DNA of 64,000 bases from the NCBI GenBank assembly GCA_023091665.1, contig JALJCQ010000033.1:62001-126000 (forward strand), read 5' to 3'. The position numbers and the translations under genes were made by a program. The notes under the pieces were generated by a model. That model ran no database searches and was not told the DNA's origin. It saw only the letters and a list, made by a program, of their open reading frames with translations. Source of the stretch: Pythium myriotylum. Lineage: Eukaryota > Oomycota > Peronosporomycetes > Pythiales > Pythiaceae. Of this stretch, positions 28,690 through 38,639 are shown one piece after another. Each line of letters opens with the position of its first letter. Position 1 is the stretch's first letter.

Positions 28690-29039
28690 ATGAAGCTTCC
28701 AGTGGCTCTTCTGGCGTTGGCTCCCACGAGACAGTCAACCTGACCGACTACGCTCCTGTGCGACGTCTGAATGAGTACCACGACGCCTTGTACGAGCTCC
28801 GCTTCGCTTGTGGCATTGACCATCCCGACTCAGACATTCACGTGTCCGGCGGGGTCCAGCGGACGTACAAGTTCGGCCCTGGCAACTGCAACTTCCTCTA
28901 TGACTTGCGACGTCGGGCTACCTGTGGAGAAGAGTTGAGAATCTTGACGACACGATATGCCAAGGAATCACGATCACGGGGTACTTTTGAAGCAGAGGAC
29001 TTCATTCTCAGGGGCTATCCAAAGTCGAGATATTGTTGA
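28690..29039 (+). pseudogene. Decayed PAN/Apple gene, frameshifted after the signal peptide
   Basis: An ATG at 28690 starts a signal-peptide-like MKLPVALLALAP but runs into a stop after 17 codons. The rest of the N-terminal half continues in another frame: VRRLNEYHDALYELRFACGI, DHPDSD, then RTYKFGPGNCNF, clearly the YHDSYEIRMACGVD region of the family. After about 28900 the similarity is lost and the remaining codons to the stop at 29039 are unrelated, so the second module is missing. A frameshift and a 3' truncation both argue for a dead gene. Confidence 0.8.
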
Positions 29040-29200
29040 GTAGATCTTGATTCATCTTCGGAGCCACATCTCAAGAATCCGGTGGAGATATGGGAGTACA
29101 ACTCTCCTTGAATCGTTTGGAGGATATAGGCATATTATCCTTTGGAGGCATTGCGGGGCTCTCATTCCTTTTCTAGACAAGAGTCACAACAATAGTCCCA

Positions 29201-29791
29201 ATGGTGTCCCGGTCTTTTTGGGTGGCTTTCACCGCGATTTCACTCTCGGGTGCAGCCCTGAGCGACGCACAATCGGAATGCGCGCCCTCTGAAGTGAAAC
29301 TCTTCCAGCTCTGTGGTGTCGACATAACGTGCGCAGACATTGGAACAGCCCAGACATCGAATCCTGACAACTGCCCCTTCCTGTGCCGAGCGACCGATGG
29401 GTGCGACGCCGCAACTTGGACGAACCACCAGGGAGGCACATGCTGGCTCAAGAGATGCAACGGATTCCTAGACGTCATCCGGCCGAAAGCAGGCGCGGCA
29501 TCGTTTTACGAAAAGTGTTCCCACTCGACAGCGCCGGTCTTGATGGCGTTCTCGAACAGCAACACCGACTTCCCTGGCTTTGATCTTGTGAGTTCTACTT
29601 CGACGAGCTTTGGCGACTTCAAGACCAAGTGCGAGAACGATCGACGGTGCTTTGCGTTAGCTTGGAAGGCCGAAAGTGGTGGGTCATGCTTCCTCAAAAG
29701 CCGTGCCACGACCGGAGTGCCCATGAGCGGTGTCACGACTGTTTACTATGTACGCAAGACGACAGGTTTGGGCATGTGCCCTCCGGTATAG
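29201..29791 (+). CDS. Secreted PAN/Apple protein (copy E)
   Basis: 196 residues from ATG 29201. Signal peptide MVSRSFWVAFTAISLSGAAL, cleavage near SDA. Module 1 is standard (CGVDITCADIG ... DGCDAATWTNHQGGTCWLK). Module 2 is degenerate: FPGFDLVSSTST ... CFALAWKAESGGSCFLK keeps the spacing but replaces the NYNGGT core. It ends the cluster on the right, 68 bp from the 3' end of the convergent SKN1-type gene. Secretion is well supported; ligand unknown. Confidence 0.85.
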   Translation: MVSRSFWVAFTAISLSGAALSDAQSECAPSEVKLFQLCGVDITCADIGTAQTSNPDNCPFLCRATDGCDAATWTNHQGGTCWLKRCNGFLDVIRPKAGAASFYEKCSHSTAPVLMAFSNSNTDFPGFDLVSSTSTSFGDFKTKCENDRRCFALAWKAESGGSCFLKSRATTGVPMSGVTTVYYVRKTTGLGMCPPV

Positions 29792-29859
29792 ATTTGTCCG
29801 CTCAAGAGCTGTAGTGCTTATTCACAACACGACCATCAATTGGATTTACAATCTCACAC

Positions 29860-32104
29860 TCAAATGAAGTTCTGTCCGTAGTTGACTTTGGCTGGGACGC
29901 GACTCTCGCGATCGATCGAATCGACGAGCGAAGGCCGATACACCTCTTTACGGCTTGAGATGGTCTTCGCCATGAGCGCGATGCTTCGATCTTGCTTGCG
30001 ACCCCACCATGCAGACACACTCGAAGCTAGGACCACGAAGATCGCGACGCCGACCCCCACGCCAAGAGGCGGGCCGTAGCCGTTCAGCTTGTCCGTGCCT
30101 GTCGCGGACTTGCTCTCGTCCAGTACCGTCGTGCACCGCGGTCCTCCCCACGACTTGCCGCTTCGACACACGCACCGCCTGTTCTCACAGGCTCCTGTCA
30201 CCAGACGAACATAACTGGATCTCGCCGGTCGGTTGAACGGTGCAGTCATCGTCGACACGACAGAATGCTCCGCCGGCAACGTCAATCGCGAGGTTGTCGT
30301 AGTCCTGGTACTCGTCGATGTGGCCGTTGATCCACTCTTTGGTCGGGTGGGACGCTGGGTCGCAGCCAATTTGCATGTAGTTGTCAGGCTGAAGGTCATC
30401 GGCTAGATCCTGGTAGAGACGGATGTAGTCGATCTTCATGTACATCGGGAACTCGTCACAAATTCGATTTGTCACCGGGTCTTTGCCATCGCCTCGGCAT
30501 GGCTGGCCTGGGTTCGGCGGCCTCGCTCCCCAAGACGTCGACAGTGCGACATTGAAAATGAGGTACATGGGCTCTTCGATCATGATTTTCTGCGGGTTGT
30601 CGTTCTTCGGACCCTGTGGCACAGTCATGAAGGCCTCGGCGGTGATCTCGAAAAGTGGGTGCCCATCCAAGTTCCAGCGCACATATCCGTTCTTCCCCGT
30701 GACCCACTCGATCTGGTACACCAAGTACTCGGTATAGGCAGCGAGGTGCACGGGCCAGTTGGACGAGATGGCGTCCATTTGATAGTTGAACGTCTTCATG
30801 ATCTTCGTCACAGGCTGCGAGTCCGGGCGCGGGAACGGACAGAGCTTGCTCTGGTTATCTGGGTCGCACAGGTACGAGCCCGTGTACGCGTTCATGATGG
30901 GGAAGCAAGTGCCGTTATAGTTGATACCCCAGTGGACATTGCCTTTGCCGTCCACAAGCCCGAGGTCGGCATTTCCGTCTTTCGAACCTGGACAGTTGTT
31001 GGCGTTGCACGAGTTCTCGACGATGCCATTCTTCATCGAGGCCGCGACTTTCTCGTAACTCTGCTTCTGGTTCGGGTCCGACACGCAGAACGGGTTGCTC
31101 TGGTACCTGAGGCCCTGATACCAGGACTTGTAGCCACGCTTTTGGTAGTACGCAGTAGGCACGTTTGGGTGGTTCGCACCGAGCGTCTTGCACTGGCCAG
31201 AGTACAAGCAAAAGGGCTGGTCGCCAGTGGACGTATCGACGGGAAAGAGCCGATAATCCTTCGGCATCCCTGGCCCGATCTGGAGTGATGATGAGATGGC
31301 GTCGCCGCCACCTTCAACGAGATCGATCTCAGGCGCGCCATGGCCTCGGTTCGGGTGCATGCCGAAGCCCGGGTTCGGGTCGCAGGCACTGATCCGCTGG
31401 TACGTCGGTTCGAACTCGTTCGGGTCGCAACGGTTGTAGGAGAATGGCCACATGCGGTTCGTCGAGGCGCTGAAGATGGCGCGCCCGAGGTTGCCCATCA
31501 TCCAGATACCGGGCCATGTTGGGCAGTACTGGAGGTTCTTGATCCGCCCGTGAGGGCCTTGCGCGAGATCCGGGTTCCCGGATTTGTTGCTCACGGCACC
31601 CGGGAGCTGGGCACGCACTTCAAGCATGCCGCCCTGGAAGCAGAACTTGTTCCAGGACTGGACCATGGCAGCACGGTACTGGAAGCCGACGGTCTCGTAC
31701 TGGGGCGGGTTCAGATACATGTTGTAGACGCGGATGGTGTTGGGGTCGTCGATGACCTTGATGTAGTAGTAACACGTGCCGTCGTCATCGCACTGGGTCG
31801 ACGTCATGTTGTGCGAGTAGAGTTCTTTCGCGCCGTTCACGCCGTCGGGTTTCTCGAGCGACGTCCACATGTGATCTTTACCAGGCCGGAAGTCGCGGTC
31901 CGGGACGTTAAACTCATCGCTCATGACGAGTTCCCATCGCCGCCCACGAGAACTCGTGTACATGTATCGATCCTCGGGCGTGTCCGGGTCCACCCATACT
32001 TTGATGCCCGACTTCGTCGGATACTCTTTGGTCGTGTTGGAATCTGCCAACACGGCCGACGTTGTGGCGACGAGGACACCGAGGGCAACACGGAAACGGC
32101 CCAT
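29860..32104 (-). CDS. KRE6/SKN1-type GH16 beta-glucan protein, apparent frameshift near 3' end
   Basis: Start ATG 32104 opens a signal peptide (MGRFRVALGVLVATTSAVLA). The long frame has the SKN1/GH16 fold: RGRRWELVMSDEFN, WPGIWMMGNLGRA, and the catalytic-type EIDLVEG at about residue 259, ending with FNVALSTSWG and MKIDYIRLYQ. In fungi this family is needed for beta-1,6-glucan; oomycete walls also contain branched glucans. The frame stops at 30185 in CSSGDRSL, but the neighbouring frame continues immediately with GACENRRCVCRSGK (the rest of an EGF-like Cys motif), a membrane helix (VGVGVAIFVVLASSVSAWW) and a basic tail ending at 29860. Joining them needs a one-base shift near 30199-30202, or a 66-bp intron with a weak GTGTCG donor. 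Topology: lumenal domain with C-terminal anchor. Confidence 0.8.
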
Positions 32105-33231
32105 GCCAACGACGACAGAAGAGGAGGCGAGAGACTCGGGAGAATGGGCTTGTGCACTGAACAAGTTGGAGGTTATGAGGTGGCGATACACAAGACAATC
32201 ACTGGCCGGTCTACGTGGCGAACTGGTCCTTCTGGTGTTGCCGACAGACTATAAATTGGTCCCCCCGACAGATACTGACACATCCTGACGAAGCACAACT
32301 CATGTCGCGCATGACAAGTGGCAACAGCGGACGAAACATCGATTAACGCACTCAGCGCGGTGTCTTCGAGCCGAAGCGCACACTGCGACGGCTGGGAAAG
32401 TCCGCTCACCCACGTCAGCGAAAAAATGTTCGCGCTAGTCTCCTTGCTCATGAGCTGCGTAATCCAGGTTGCAAAGATCTCGTGGACCATCTTCGAGCCT
32501 TTGTTCACGCTCGAACATCCACCGCCAGACGTCCAGACATCACCGCCATGGGAAGGAGCTGCGTGCTATTATAGGAATCCACACACCTCACGAGAGCGGC
32601 TTGCTCTTGAAGCGCCTCAACATAGCCCTCGCCACCACTCCGTCTCCATAGCTCTGAGTGAGTCTCATGGATCGGGGCTCCCCGTGGATAGATCTCTCTT
32701 CTCTCTTCCCCCATCGCGGCCCACTGCTGCCGTCGTCGTCTCCACTCGGTCGAGACGACGTGAGAGCCTGTCGATCTGATCGAGCGTTTCCTGCTTCGCT
32801 CTGTTCGGCGCGTGCGGCTTCTCGCCACGAAGGGCGGACCGCCGCCCTGCAGAGTAGCGAGAGGCAGGCAGCTCGGCCCTCTTGACACGCGCGCCGAAGC
32901 GTCGCGGAACCGAACTTCAAGCGACCCGCCGAGCAGCTCCGCTTCTATTTTTTCTCATCATTCGCGCGCATCATTCGCGCCGTTCCGCCACCGAAGCGGC
33001 GTTTACGAGATAAGACCCGTCCCGCCGCTCAGAACCCACGCTGGCGTACCCCCCGCAGGCCGTTATTCCTCTTCACGGCAGGCAGTCAGCTCTGCGCCTC
33101 GCCTCACTGTCTGACCCACGGCCCTCCTCGCGGTTCTGAGCTCGCGACCGGCGTGTGACAATGCGCGCTCCTCACCGCGCTCCGGGTCCTGGGCGCGCGG
33201 CCGCGCACATCGCAATTCGAGACCCGTGCCC
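32105..33231. other. Divergent promoter region between SKN1-type and phosphodiesterase genes
   Basis: About 1.1 kb upstream of two divergent genes. The right 400 bp are very GC-rich. Open frames on both strands here are Arg/Ser/Pro-rich and have no recognisable content. I support no gene. Confidence 0.5.
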
Positions 33232-36200
33232 ATGGCCGACGGTTCCAAGCCCCCGCGCTCGCCGGGCCACCGAGACGACGGCGACGCCGTGGCGCGCAAG
33301 AAGCGCCGCGTCACGCTGCAGCCGCTCTCGCCCTCGGACGCCGCCGCCGGCGGAGGAGGCCCCGACCCGGGCATGACGCCCTCGAGACGGCTCTCGATCG
33401 AGGACGCGACCCGCGAGTCGGCGCGGCGCCGCTGGCGACTGCTGCAGAAGCACGTCTGCATCACGCAGTGGCTCTCCAAGGACCTGCTGCGGCGCCAGCT
33501 CAAGCGCTTCGCGCTCGCGCAGGAGTCGCTCGTGGACGTGCTCATCACGTCCAAAGACGACTTCATGGAGGTCTTTGTCAAGATCCGCGAGCAGTTTCTC
33601 TCGCTGCTCGACGCCGAGAACTGCATCCTGAGCTTCGAGGCCAACCGCTCGGTGCTCGAGTTCGACGGCCGCGCCATCTACGCGTCGACGCGTGCCAAGC
33701 GAGGACTGCTACGCACGGCCATGACCAGTGGCGAGCCCGTCTTCGTGAGCCCGCCGGCAGCGCTCGACGGCTTCCCACACGCCGTCGGCGACGTGCGGTC
33801 CTATGTCTGCCTGCCGCTGATCGACAGCGAAGGCGCCGTCCAAGCCGTGGCCGAGCTCTTCAACTCGAGGCACGACCCCGCAGCCGTAGCAGCTTGGCTC
33901 AGCGCAGGCGAGCGCGGCTCGCTCCACGTGCTACGCAACTTCGTGGGCAACCTCATCAAGGCCTTCACCAAGCGTGCCAACCTCGCAGACCTCGTCTCGT
34001 CGGCCGGCGTGCCTCGAGAAGGCCGCCGACGAGCGTCCATCACGGAGACCCCATCGAGCGAGATCAACGAGTACCCGCTCGAGTCGCTGGTCGACTTTCT
34101 ACGCAACTCGGTCGGTATCGAGACGTGTACGGTCTTCGGCTTCGACAAGGACGTCGACTTGCTCTGGGCACGACTCTCGGACAGCTGTGCGTGCCCACAG
34201 ACCGTGCGGTGCGATCAAGGGATCGTCGGCAAGGCCGCGCGGCTGGGCGAGGCGATCCATTATGTGCGTGCACAGGGAGACGACCGCTTCGCAGAGCTGT
34301 TCGCTGATTCCTCGCTCACAATCGAGCAAGTCCATGAGGCGCTGTGCGTACCGACAGTCAACGGCAACCAGAAGCTCAACGGCGTCGTGCTGCTTCTCAA
34401 CAAGAAGGACCGCTCGGCATTCACACCCGCCGACATCGCCATGTGCACCAACGTGTGCCGCCACATTGGTAACGCTCTCCACAGCTCGGAGCTCCACGAC
34501 GCAATCCTTAAGGCCCAGGGCAAGGCGCAGACGCTGCTGGACCTCTCGGCCGTGCTCTTCCGCGAACTGGAGACGAATGCGCTACTGCTGGCCATCATGG
34601 ACAAAATCAAGAAGCCCATGAACGCCAGCAAGTGCTGTGTCTTCCTCATGGACGACGACAAGAACGAGCTCGTCGCGCCCGTCGGTTCAGACATTGCCCA
34701 CGATCTGTCACGCGAGGTCGTTCGCATCTCGGTGAGCGAAGGCATCGTCGGCGCAGCAGCGCGGCAGGGCGAGACCATCAACGTGCGAGACGTCTACGGC
34801 GATCCGCGGTTTAATCGCGTGGTCGACGAGCAGACAGGCTTCGTCACACGCTCGATCCTTGCTGTGCCTATCAAGGACTCGAACGGTGACGTGCTGGGCG
34901 TGCTCGAGATGGTCAACAAGCTCTCCAAGCAGTACTTCGACAAGGACGACGAAGAGCTCGCACGCGGCATCGCCTACTATCTGGCTATCGCGCTCAAAAA
35001 CGCCAAGCTCTTCGAGTCGGCCAAATCGGCCATGCGTCGCAGTGACGCGCTGTTGGCCATGATGCAGGTAATCTCGTCCTCGAACGAGAACGTTGGCGAT
35101 GTCTTCCGTGCACTCGTGGACACAGCATGCCAGATCCTCAACGTCGAGCACGGCGCGCTCTTCTTCGTGGATGCGCTCACCAAGACGCTTTTTTGCCGCG
35201 TGGGGAACAACTGGAAGGCGTACACTGTGCCACTGGGCAAGTTTATCCCGGGCCTCGTCGCGGCCAGAGGCGAGGCTGTAGTGCTGCCGAAGAATGCCAG
35301 AGCCCACCCTGACTTTGACAAATGCTACGACGATCTCGTCGGGGTCAAGTCCAAGAGCTTGCTTTGCGTGCCCATCAAAGCGTCGAGAGACAACAGCGTC
35401 GTCGCCGTGTTCTACGCTGCCAACAAGCTCAACGCGAGTGGCTCGGCGGGTGGGGTCTTCTGCGAAGAGGACCTCAAGCTCATGAACTCGATTGGCACCG
35501 AGATGTCGTCTGTCATTGAGCGTCGCGCGTGGGAACTAGTCTTCCTCGTTGACAGCAGTGGCGAAACGGGCAGCGAGACTACCGAGGCCATGAGCTCCTT
35601 CTTATCGCAATACACCTCGACACCAAAACTGCCGCGAAGGAGATCGTCCATCTTCAACAGCCGAGCGCAAACGCCTATCGCTGTATCAACCCCAAGCAGC
35701 GACACATCGCCGCCAGCTGCAGCCATCCACGGCGGACTTTTGAGCCGAGTCTTCGGTAGCAGCGGGTCGCGACCGATCCGTAGCGAGAGCGAGCCGCCGC
35801 TGATCCGCGATTGGGACTTAAATCCATGGGAGTACACGATGCCACAGCTCGTAGATCTGGTGCTCGACATGTTCGAGTACTTTGATCTACCGCACCGATA
35901 CCAGATCCCGCGCGCGACACTCCGCCGCTTCGCCGTGAGTGTCAAGGGCCAATACCAGGATATCCCGTACCACAACTTCTACCACGCGTTCACGACGCTG
36001 CACGTAAGCTTCCTTGTCGTCAGCTCCCAGTCGTCGCTCGAGAGTCTGATCGCGGCCGCCCACCGCACAGCCCACGAGGCTTCTTCGCCGCGTCGGCCAA
36101 GCGTTGTCGATGACTCGGGCGAGATGCCCTCACCGCCTCGCTGTCTCCTCGAAGCACGCGAGATCATGGCCGTGTTCGTCGCAGCATTCTGCCATGACAT

Positions 36201-36894
36201 CAACCACAACGGCCGCACCAACGACTTCCACATCCGTCACCGCTCGAGCCTCGCGATGCTTTACAACGACCAGTCGGTGCTTGAGAACATGCACGCAGCC
36301 GCATGCTTCGAGACGATGCGTCGGCCGGGCCACGACATCCTGGAGCATGTGAGCGCAAGCGAGTACCGGCAGATGCGTAAGTCAATCATCCGCGCGATCC
36401 TCGCCACGGACATGCACAACCACGCGTCGATCGTGAGCCATTTGCATGAGAAACTCAAGGTGGACGTCTTCAACACGGAGGACGAGAGCCACAAGGAGCT
36501 ACTCATGAACGCGATCGTGCACTCGGCCGACATCTCGGGCCCGGCGCTGACGGAAAAGATCCATGTCAAGTGGTCTCTGCAGCTACTCGAGGAGTTCAAC
36601 ATGCAGTATAACGAAGAGGTCGCGCTCGGGCTCACGCCGACGCCGTACATGAACGCGAAGCCCGACTCAGCTGAGCTCGGCAAGCTCAACTTGACTTTTA
36701 TCGACTCGTGCGTGTTCCCACTATGGAGCATCATGCACACGTTTCTCGAAGGCCTCGACTCGTGTCTCGCCAACATCCAAAGCAACCGATCCGTGTGGAT
36801 CGCGATGATCAGCGAGGCTGAGGCTGCAGCCGCAGCGGCTGCGACGACGGCGGCGCGTCAAGTCGAGGCGCTCGAGCAGGACGACGACTTATAG
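33232..36894 (+). CDS. GAF-domain 3',5'-cyclic-nucleotide phosphodiesterase (four GAFs)
   Basis: Single exon, 1220 residues from ATG 33232 (GTGCCCATGG). Four consecutive GAF-like units are visible at about 100-243, 281-413, 440-593 and 613-760; the third is the most typical (GIVGAAARQGETINVRDVYG ... SILAVPIKDSNGDVLGVLE). A Ser-rich linker leads to a class I PDE catalytic domain (about 860-1190) with metal-site motifs HNFYHAF, FCHDINHNGRTN, LATDMHNH and HSADISGP. It should hydrolyse cAMP and/or cGMP, gated by nucleotide binding to one or more GAFs. Two oddities: animal GAF-PDEs have two GAFs, not four; and where the family's nucleotide-binding glutamine precedes FI, this protein reads LNLTFID, with Asn. 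The C terminus is an Ala-rich acidic helix. Confidence 0.88.
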   Translation: MADGSKPPRSPGHRDDGDAVARKKRRVTLQPLSPSDAAAGGGGPDPGMTPSRRLSIEDATRESARRRWRLLQKHVCITQWLSKDLLRRQLKRFALAQESLVDVLITSKDDFMEVFVKIREQFLSLLDAENCILSFEANRSVLEFDGRAIYASTRAKRGLLRTAMTSGEPVFVSPPAALDGFPHAVGDVRSYVCLPLIDSEGAVQAVAELFNSRHDPAAVAAWLSAGERGSLHVLRNFVGNLIKAFTKRANLADLVSSAGVPREGRRRASITETPSSEINEYPLESLVDFLRNSVGIETCTVFGFDKDVDLLWARLSDSCACPQTVRCDQGIVGKAARLGEAIHYVRAQGDDRFAELFADSSLTIEQVHEALCVPTVNGNQKLNGVVLLLNKKDRSAFTPADIAMCTNVCRHIGNALHSSELHDAILKAQGKAQTLLDLSAVLFRELETNALLLAIMDKIKKPMNASKCCVFLMDDDKNELVAPVGSDIAHDLSREVVRISVSEGIVGAAARQGETINVRDVYGDPRFNRVVDEQTGFVTRSILAVPIKDSNGDVLGVLEMVNKLSKQYFDKDDEELARGIAYYLAIALKNAKLFESAKSAMRRSDALLAMMQVISSSNENVGDVFRALVDTACQILNVEHGALFFVDALTKTLFCRVGNNWKAYTVPLGKFIPGLVAARGEAVVLPKNARAHPDFDKCYDDLVGVKSKSLLCVPIKASRDNSVVAVFYAANKLNASGSAGGVFCEEDLKLMNSIGTEMSSVIERRAWELVFLVDSSGETGSETTEAMSSFLSQYTSTPKLPRRRSSIFNSRAQTPIAVSTPSSDTSPPAAAIHGGLLSRVFGSSGSRPIRSESEPPLIRDWDLNPWEYTMPQLVDLVLDMFEYFDLPHRYQIPRATLRRFAVSVKGQYQDIPYHNFYHAFTTLHVSFLVVSSQSSLESLIAAAHRTAHEASSPRRPSVVDDSGEMPSPPRCLLEAREIMAVFVAAFCHDINHNGRTNDFHIRHRSSLAMLYNDQSVLENMHAAACFETMRRPGHDILEHVSASEYRQMRKSIIRAILATDMHNHASIVSHLHEKLKVDVFNTEDESHKELLMNAIVHSADISGPALTEKIHVKWSLQLLEEFNMQYNEEVALGLTPTPYMNAKPDSAELGKLNLTFIDSCVFPLWSIMHTFLEGLDSCLANIQSNRSVWIAMISEAEAAAAAAATTAARQVEALEQDDDL

Positions 36895-37040
36895 CGGTTC
36901 CTTCTTCCTAGTGTACATAGAGACGGGTAGAGCTGGTAAGGCACTTAGTATAAGCCGCAGTTTTGAACATTCCATTCGCCCACTTCGTTGGTCTATTGCA
37001 TAGTGATACAGCTCAGTTCGGATCCTGTGAGTGTCTTTGG

Positions 37041-37241
37041 TCACTGCTCGCCGGCGTCGGCGCGCTGCTGCTGCTGCTGCTGCTGCTGCTGGGCGTCGTA
37101 GGCCTTTCGGCGGTCGATGTTGCGCTGCACGAGCACGCCGAAGCCGCGCGTGACGTCCGCGAGGCCGTAGAGCGTGGTGAGGATGAGGCCCGTGGCCAGC
37201 GTCTTGTGCGCCACGTCCGCGAGCTTGGTCGCCGTCGCCAT
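37041..37241 (-). CDS. COX14: COX14-like mitochondrial assembly protein with polyQ tail
   Basis: 66 residues from ATG 37241 (MATATKLADVAHKTLATGLI...). The pattern KLADVAHKT followed by a hydrophobic helix ending in TTLYG and a basic RNIDRRKAY matches what I recall of human COX14/C12orf62 (QLADIGYKT ... LLTVYG ... WRRAQRQ). COX14 is a single-pass inner-membrane factor that regulates COX1 synthesis and complex IV assembly. An open extension upstream to 37322 also has an ATG but lacks the family pattern. The tail is a run of nine glutamines encoded by pure CAG codons. Assignment is by motif memory and moderately sure. Confidence 0.6.
   Translation of the reverse strand: MATATKLADVAHKTLATGLILTTLYGLADVTRGFGVLVQRNIDRRKAYDAQQQQQQQQQRADAGEQ
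37064..37091 (+). repeat. CTG/CAG trinucleotide repeat, about nine units
   Basis: Pure CTG units on the plus strand encode polyglutamine near the C terminus of the COX14-like protein on the minus strand. No interruptions are visible, so length variation is likely. Confidence 0.85.
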
Positions 37242-37633
37242 GGTCGTTCCGTCGGTCGGCTGCAGTCGCGTGTGTGGAGCTGCTCGGCAGGTCAAGTGGG
37301 CCGGTGCGTGTCCATGGGCCACGGGGCACTCCGGCTAAGTACGAGCAAGCGAAGTCGGCCACGTTCCTGCTAAAAACTCTTTCGGACTTAGTCGGGAATA
37401 TGCACCTAACCACCAGAAAAACCAGCCACCAAATGCGCACTTAAAACAGAGTGATGGTCTTTGATTGCGACGGCAGTGTGTGGACCACGACTGGCTGGGA
37501 AGTGGCAGCTGGAGTGTTGGTCTCTTGTCAGAGTGATGGTAATTATCACTTTCGAGAGGATGTTCGATCTCCACACCATTTCGGCCGACGGAACAGTTCC
37601 AACGTGGGGGAAGAAGACGACCGAGAGACCAAC
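37242..37633. other. Divergent promoter region, COX14-like and prohibitin
   Basis: 392 bp shared by two divergent genes whose products both belong in the mitochondrial inner membrane. The motif AGAGTGATGGT occurs twice, near 37449 and 37530. No gene seen. Confidence 0.45.
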
Positions 37634-38520
37634 ATGGCGGCGCGATTCCTCAACAGCGTGGCCAAGCTCGGCGCGGCCGTGGGCGTCGGCGGCTTCGTGC
37701 TGCAAGAGTGCATCTACGACGGTGCGTTGCGTGGCTCTCTGGGCAGGTCGAGAGACGGGACTGACGCCTCTGACCTACAGTGGATGGCGGCCACCGCGCC
37801 GTGATCTTCGACCGTAAGGACGGTATCCTCAAGAAGAGCGTCGGCGAAGGCACGCACTTCAAGATCCCGTTCTTCCAGTACCCGACGATCCTCGACGTGC
37901 GCTCCGACTACCGCGTCATCAGCTCGCGCACGGGCACCAAGGACCTGCAGATGGTCAACATCCAGCTGCGTGTGCTCCACCGCCCACAGCAGGAGCACCT
38001 CCCGACCATCTTCGCCGAGTACGGCGCCGACTACGCCGAGCGCATCCTCCCGTCCGTCGGTAACGAGGTGCTCAAGTCGGTCGTCGCGCAGTACGACGCC
38101 AGCGAGTTGCTCACGTTCCGAGACAAGGTCTCGCGCCAGATCTCGCACGAACTCAACGAGCGTGCCAAGAACTTCTACCTCACGCTGGACGACGTCTCCA
38201 TCACGCACTTGGAGTACGGACCGGACTTCACGCGCGCCGTCGAAGCCAAGCAGGTCGCCCAGCAGGAGGCCGAGCGTCAGAAGTTCGTCGTCATGCGTTC
38301 CGAGCAGGAGCGTCAGGCCGCGATCATCAAGGCAGAGGGTGAGTCCGAGGCCGCCAAGCTCGTCTCCGATGCCATCGCCAAGAGCGGCACTGGCTTCATT
38401 GAGGTCCAGCGCATCGACGCCGCGCGCGAGATCGCCGAGACGCTCGCCAAGTCCCGAAACGTCACGTACCTCCCGCAGCAGGGGTCGAACGGCGGCGTGC
38501 TGCTCGGCCTCCAGTCGTAA
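37634..38520 (+). CDS. PHB1: Prohibitin-1 (2 exons)
   Basis: Exons 37634-37721 and 37781-38520, intron 59 bp, phase 1, rebuild [14 protein letters not shown], the family hallmark. 275 residues, close to the usual length. Membrane-associated N terminus ([20 protein letters not shown]), SPFH/PHB domain (about 26-185: [49 protein letters not shown]), then the coiled coil rich in [11 protein letters not shown] and [14 protein letters not shown], ending [16 protein letters not shown]. It forms the inner-membrane prohibitin ring with PHB2, scaffolding proteases and supporting cristae. Very secure. It converges on the ATM gene with 119 bp between stops. Confidence 0.97.
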
Positions 38521-38639
38521 GCGTGCCTGGAGACAGAGCAGACAGCAGAGCGTTTGGCTTTTGTAGGGAGGCCGTAATAAGAAGAGCAAACACAGAATAC
38601 ACGAGAGAAACACAAACACACGCAAACGTTTGCAAGCCT

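Noticed and set aside
30200..30206. 7-base GTGACAG as a minimal intron in the SKN1-type gene
   Set aside because: Removing it restores frame (CSSGACENRRC), but seven bases cannot be spliced; it is better viewed as a small indel or sequencing error.
31340..32254. 304-codon plus-strand frame
   Set aside because: Antisense shadow of the SKN1-type gene, Val/Arg/His-rich, with no domain.
32318..32779. 153-codon plus-strand frame between SKN1 and the phosphodiesterase
   Set aside because: Starts at a GTG, no family resemblance, and lies where two divergent promoters are expected.
37064..37091. CRISPR-like or satellite interpretation of the CTG run
   Set aside because: It is a simple in-frame trinucleotide run in a coding region with no spacers.
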